This document shows positions 14,518-15,214 of a stretch of 15,214 nt of DNA, piece after piece. Origin of the DNA: RGIG8709 sp045575975 (lineage in GTDB: Bacteria; Bacillota; Clostridia; Monoglobales; Monoglobaceae). A program made the position numbers and the translations under genes. The stretch lies in assembly GCA_045575975.1 (NCBI GenBank), contig JAZNFO010000044.1, forward strand, positions 1 through 15,214. Direction: 5' to 3'. Position 1 is the stretch's first letter. Each line of letters begins with the position of its first letter. The notes under the pieces are model-generated. The model was not told where the DNA came from. It made no database searches and saw only the letters and a list, made by a program, of their open reading frames with translations.

Positions 14518-15214
14518 ATGTATTCGGAAAAATTTCAAGAATCAATTGCCAAAGTTGAAGCAGCAAGAGAAAAAAATATTGCATTAGAGCCGGATCGTAT
14601 GACTGCAAAGCAGAAAGAGGATTTGCTTGCAGCTTTTCATCCGGATTATAAACAGGACGAATTTGATGTTTTAAAAATAGGTCCCAATAAGGGCGAAAAG
14701 GTTCCGAAAGAACTCGCAGAAATTTTGCAGGCACACAGTCGTATAACAAAAGACAGTGTTGACCTTGAAAATGCTGATTATGAAACAGATGTTCTGATAA
14801 TTGGCGGAGGCGGGGCAGGTACAGCTGCCGCAATTGAAGCTCACGAAGCAGGAGCCGAAGTTATGATTGTAACAAAGCTCAGAATGGGTGATGCAAACAC
14901 AATGATGGCAGAGGGCGGTATTCAGGCTGCAGACAAGCCAAATGATTCTCCTGCAATTCATTTTGTTGATGCTTTCGGTGGCGGACATTTTGCTGCAAAA
15001 AGAGAGCTTTTATCAAAGCTTGTTTGTGATGCACCTGAGGCGATTCTTTGGCTAAGTAATTTAGGTGTTGAATTCGATAAAGAAGAAGACGGAACAATGG
15101 TAACAACTCACGGTGGCGGTACTTCAAGAAAGAGAATGCACGCTGCAAAAGACTACTCAGGTGCTGAAATTATGAGAACTCTTCGTGACGAAGTTCTAAA
15201 CCGTAACATTCCGG
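14518..15214 (+). CDS. frdA: Fumarate-reductase-type FAD flavoprotein subunit, truncated by the window edge
   Basis: The reading frame is open from ATG 14518 to the window end (232 complete codons), with AAGGAGGA at 14503-14510. Residues 1-88 form a charged, cysteine-free extension without a twin-arginine or hydrophobic signal, so the protein is cytoplasmic. The FAD Rossmann motif is G96-x-G98-x-x-G101. E132-G133-G134 is the conserved segment near the flavin. G199-G200-G201 with R204 and R206 resembles the substrate-proximal loop of the FrdA/NadB family. The position that carries the covalent FAD histidine in membrane FrdA/SdhA is N127 here, so the flavin is probably not covalently bound. Neighbouring mdh and fumC make fumarate the best guess. 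L-aspartate oxidase or another enoate reductase cannot be excluded without the rest of the protein. Confidence 0.82.
   Translation, partial: MYSEKFQESIAKVEAAREKNIALEPDRMTAKQKEDLLAAFHPDYKQDEFDVLKIGPNKGEKVPKELAEILQAHSRITKDSVDLENADYETDVLIIGGGGAGTAAAIEAHEAGAEVMIVTKLRMGDANTMMAEGGIQAADKPNDSPAIHFVDAFGGGHFAAKRELLSKLVCDAPEAILWLSNLGVEFDKEEDGTMVTTHGGGTSRKRMHAAKDYSGAEIMRTLRDEVLNRNIP

Overview
This window looks like part of the chromosome of a strictly anaerobic, low-GC Bacillota (class Clostridia, probably near Ruminococcaceae/Oscillospirales or an uncultured relative). The organism call is inference. It rests on AT-rich codon use, strong AGGAGG-type ribosome binding sites, two [FeFe]-hydrogenases in an arrangement resembling the hydS-hydA2 locus described in Ruminococcus albus, and a very high density of iron-sulfur proteins. 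All real genes lie on the + strand, nearly end to end. I see no tRNA, rRNA, CRISPR array, insertion sequence or phage gene.

Region 1 (about 1-4889) is a hydrogen-metabolism and H2-sensing module. It holds a candidate promoter, two tandem thioredoxin-fold [2Fe-2S] ferredoxins, a PAS-containing sensory-type [FeFe]-hydrogenase (HydS, group C-like), a SpoIIE/PP2C-type phosphatase, and a monomeric ferredoxin-type [FeFe]-hydrogenase (group B-like, HydA2). The likely logic is that HydS senses H2 or redox state, the phosphatase relays the signal, and the catalytic hydrogenase is a neighbouring target or effector.

Region 2 (4938-7280) encodes an LDH/MDH-superfamily dehydrogenase whose specificity residue is Arg, which predicts malate dehydrogenase, and a class II fumarase. 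Together they convert oxaloacetate to malate to fumarate.

Region 3 (7281-15214, running off the right edge) starts with a leader containing a hairpin. It continues with a tightly overlapping operon: hdrB, hdrC, hdrA, an MvhD/FlxD protein, two 4Fe-4S electron-transfer subunits, a FAD/NAD(P)-binding FlxA-like subunit, a fumarate-reductase-type iron-sulfur subunit and the start of its flavoprotein. No NiFe hydrogenase (MvhAG) is present, so the apparent electron entry is NAD(P)H through FlxA.

Taken together, regions 2 and 3 suggest a complete soluble route from oxaloacetate to succinate. The last step would be wired to a flavin-based electron-bifurcating Hdr-Flx complex: NADH oxidised, fumarate reduced as the high-potential acceptor, ferredoxin reduced as the low-potential product. 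That ferredoxin could feed the hydrogenase of region 1. Gene content, motifs and order are seen directly. The assembly of a bifurcating NADH:ferredoxin/fumarate complex is inference and is the most interesting hypothesis in the window.
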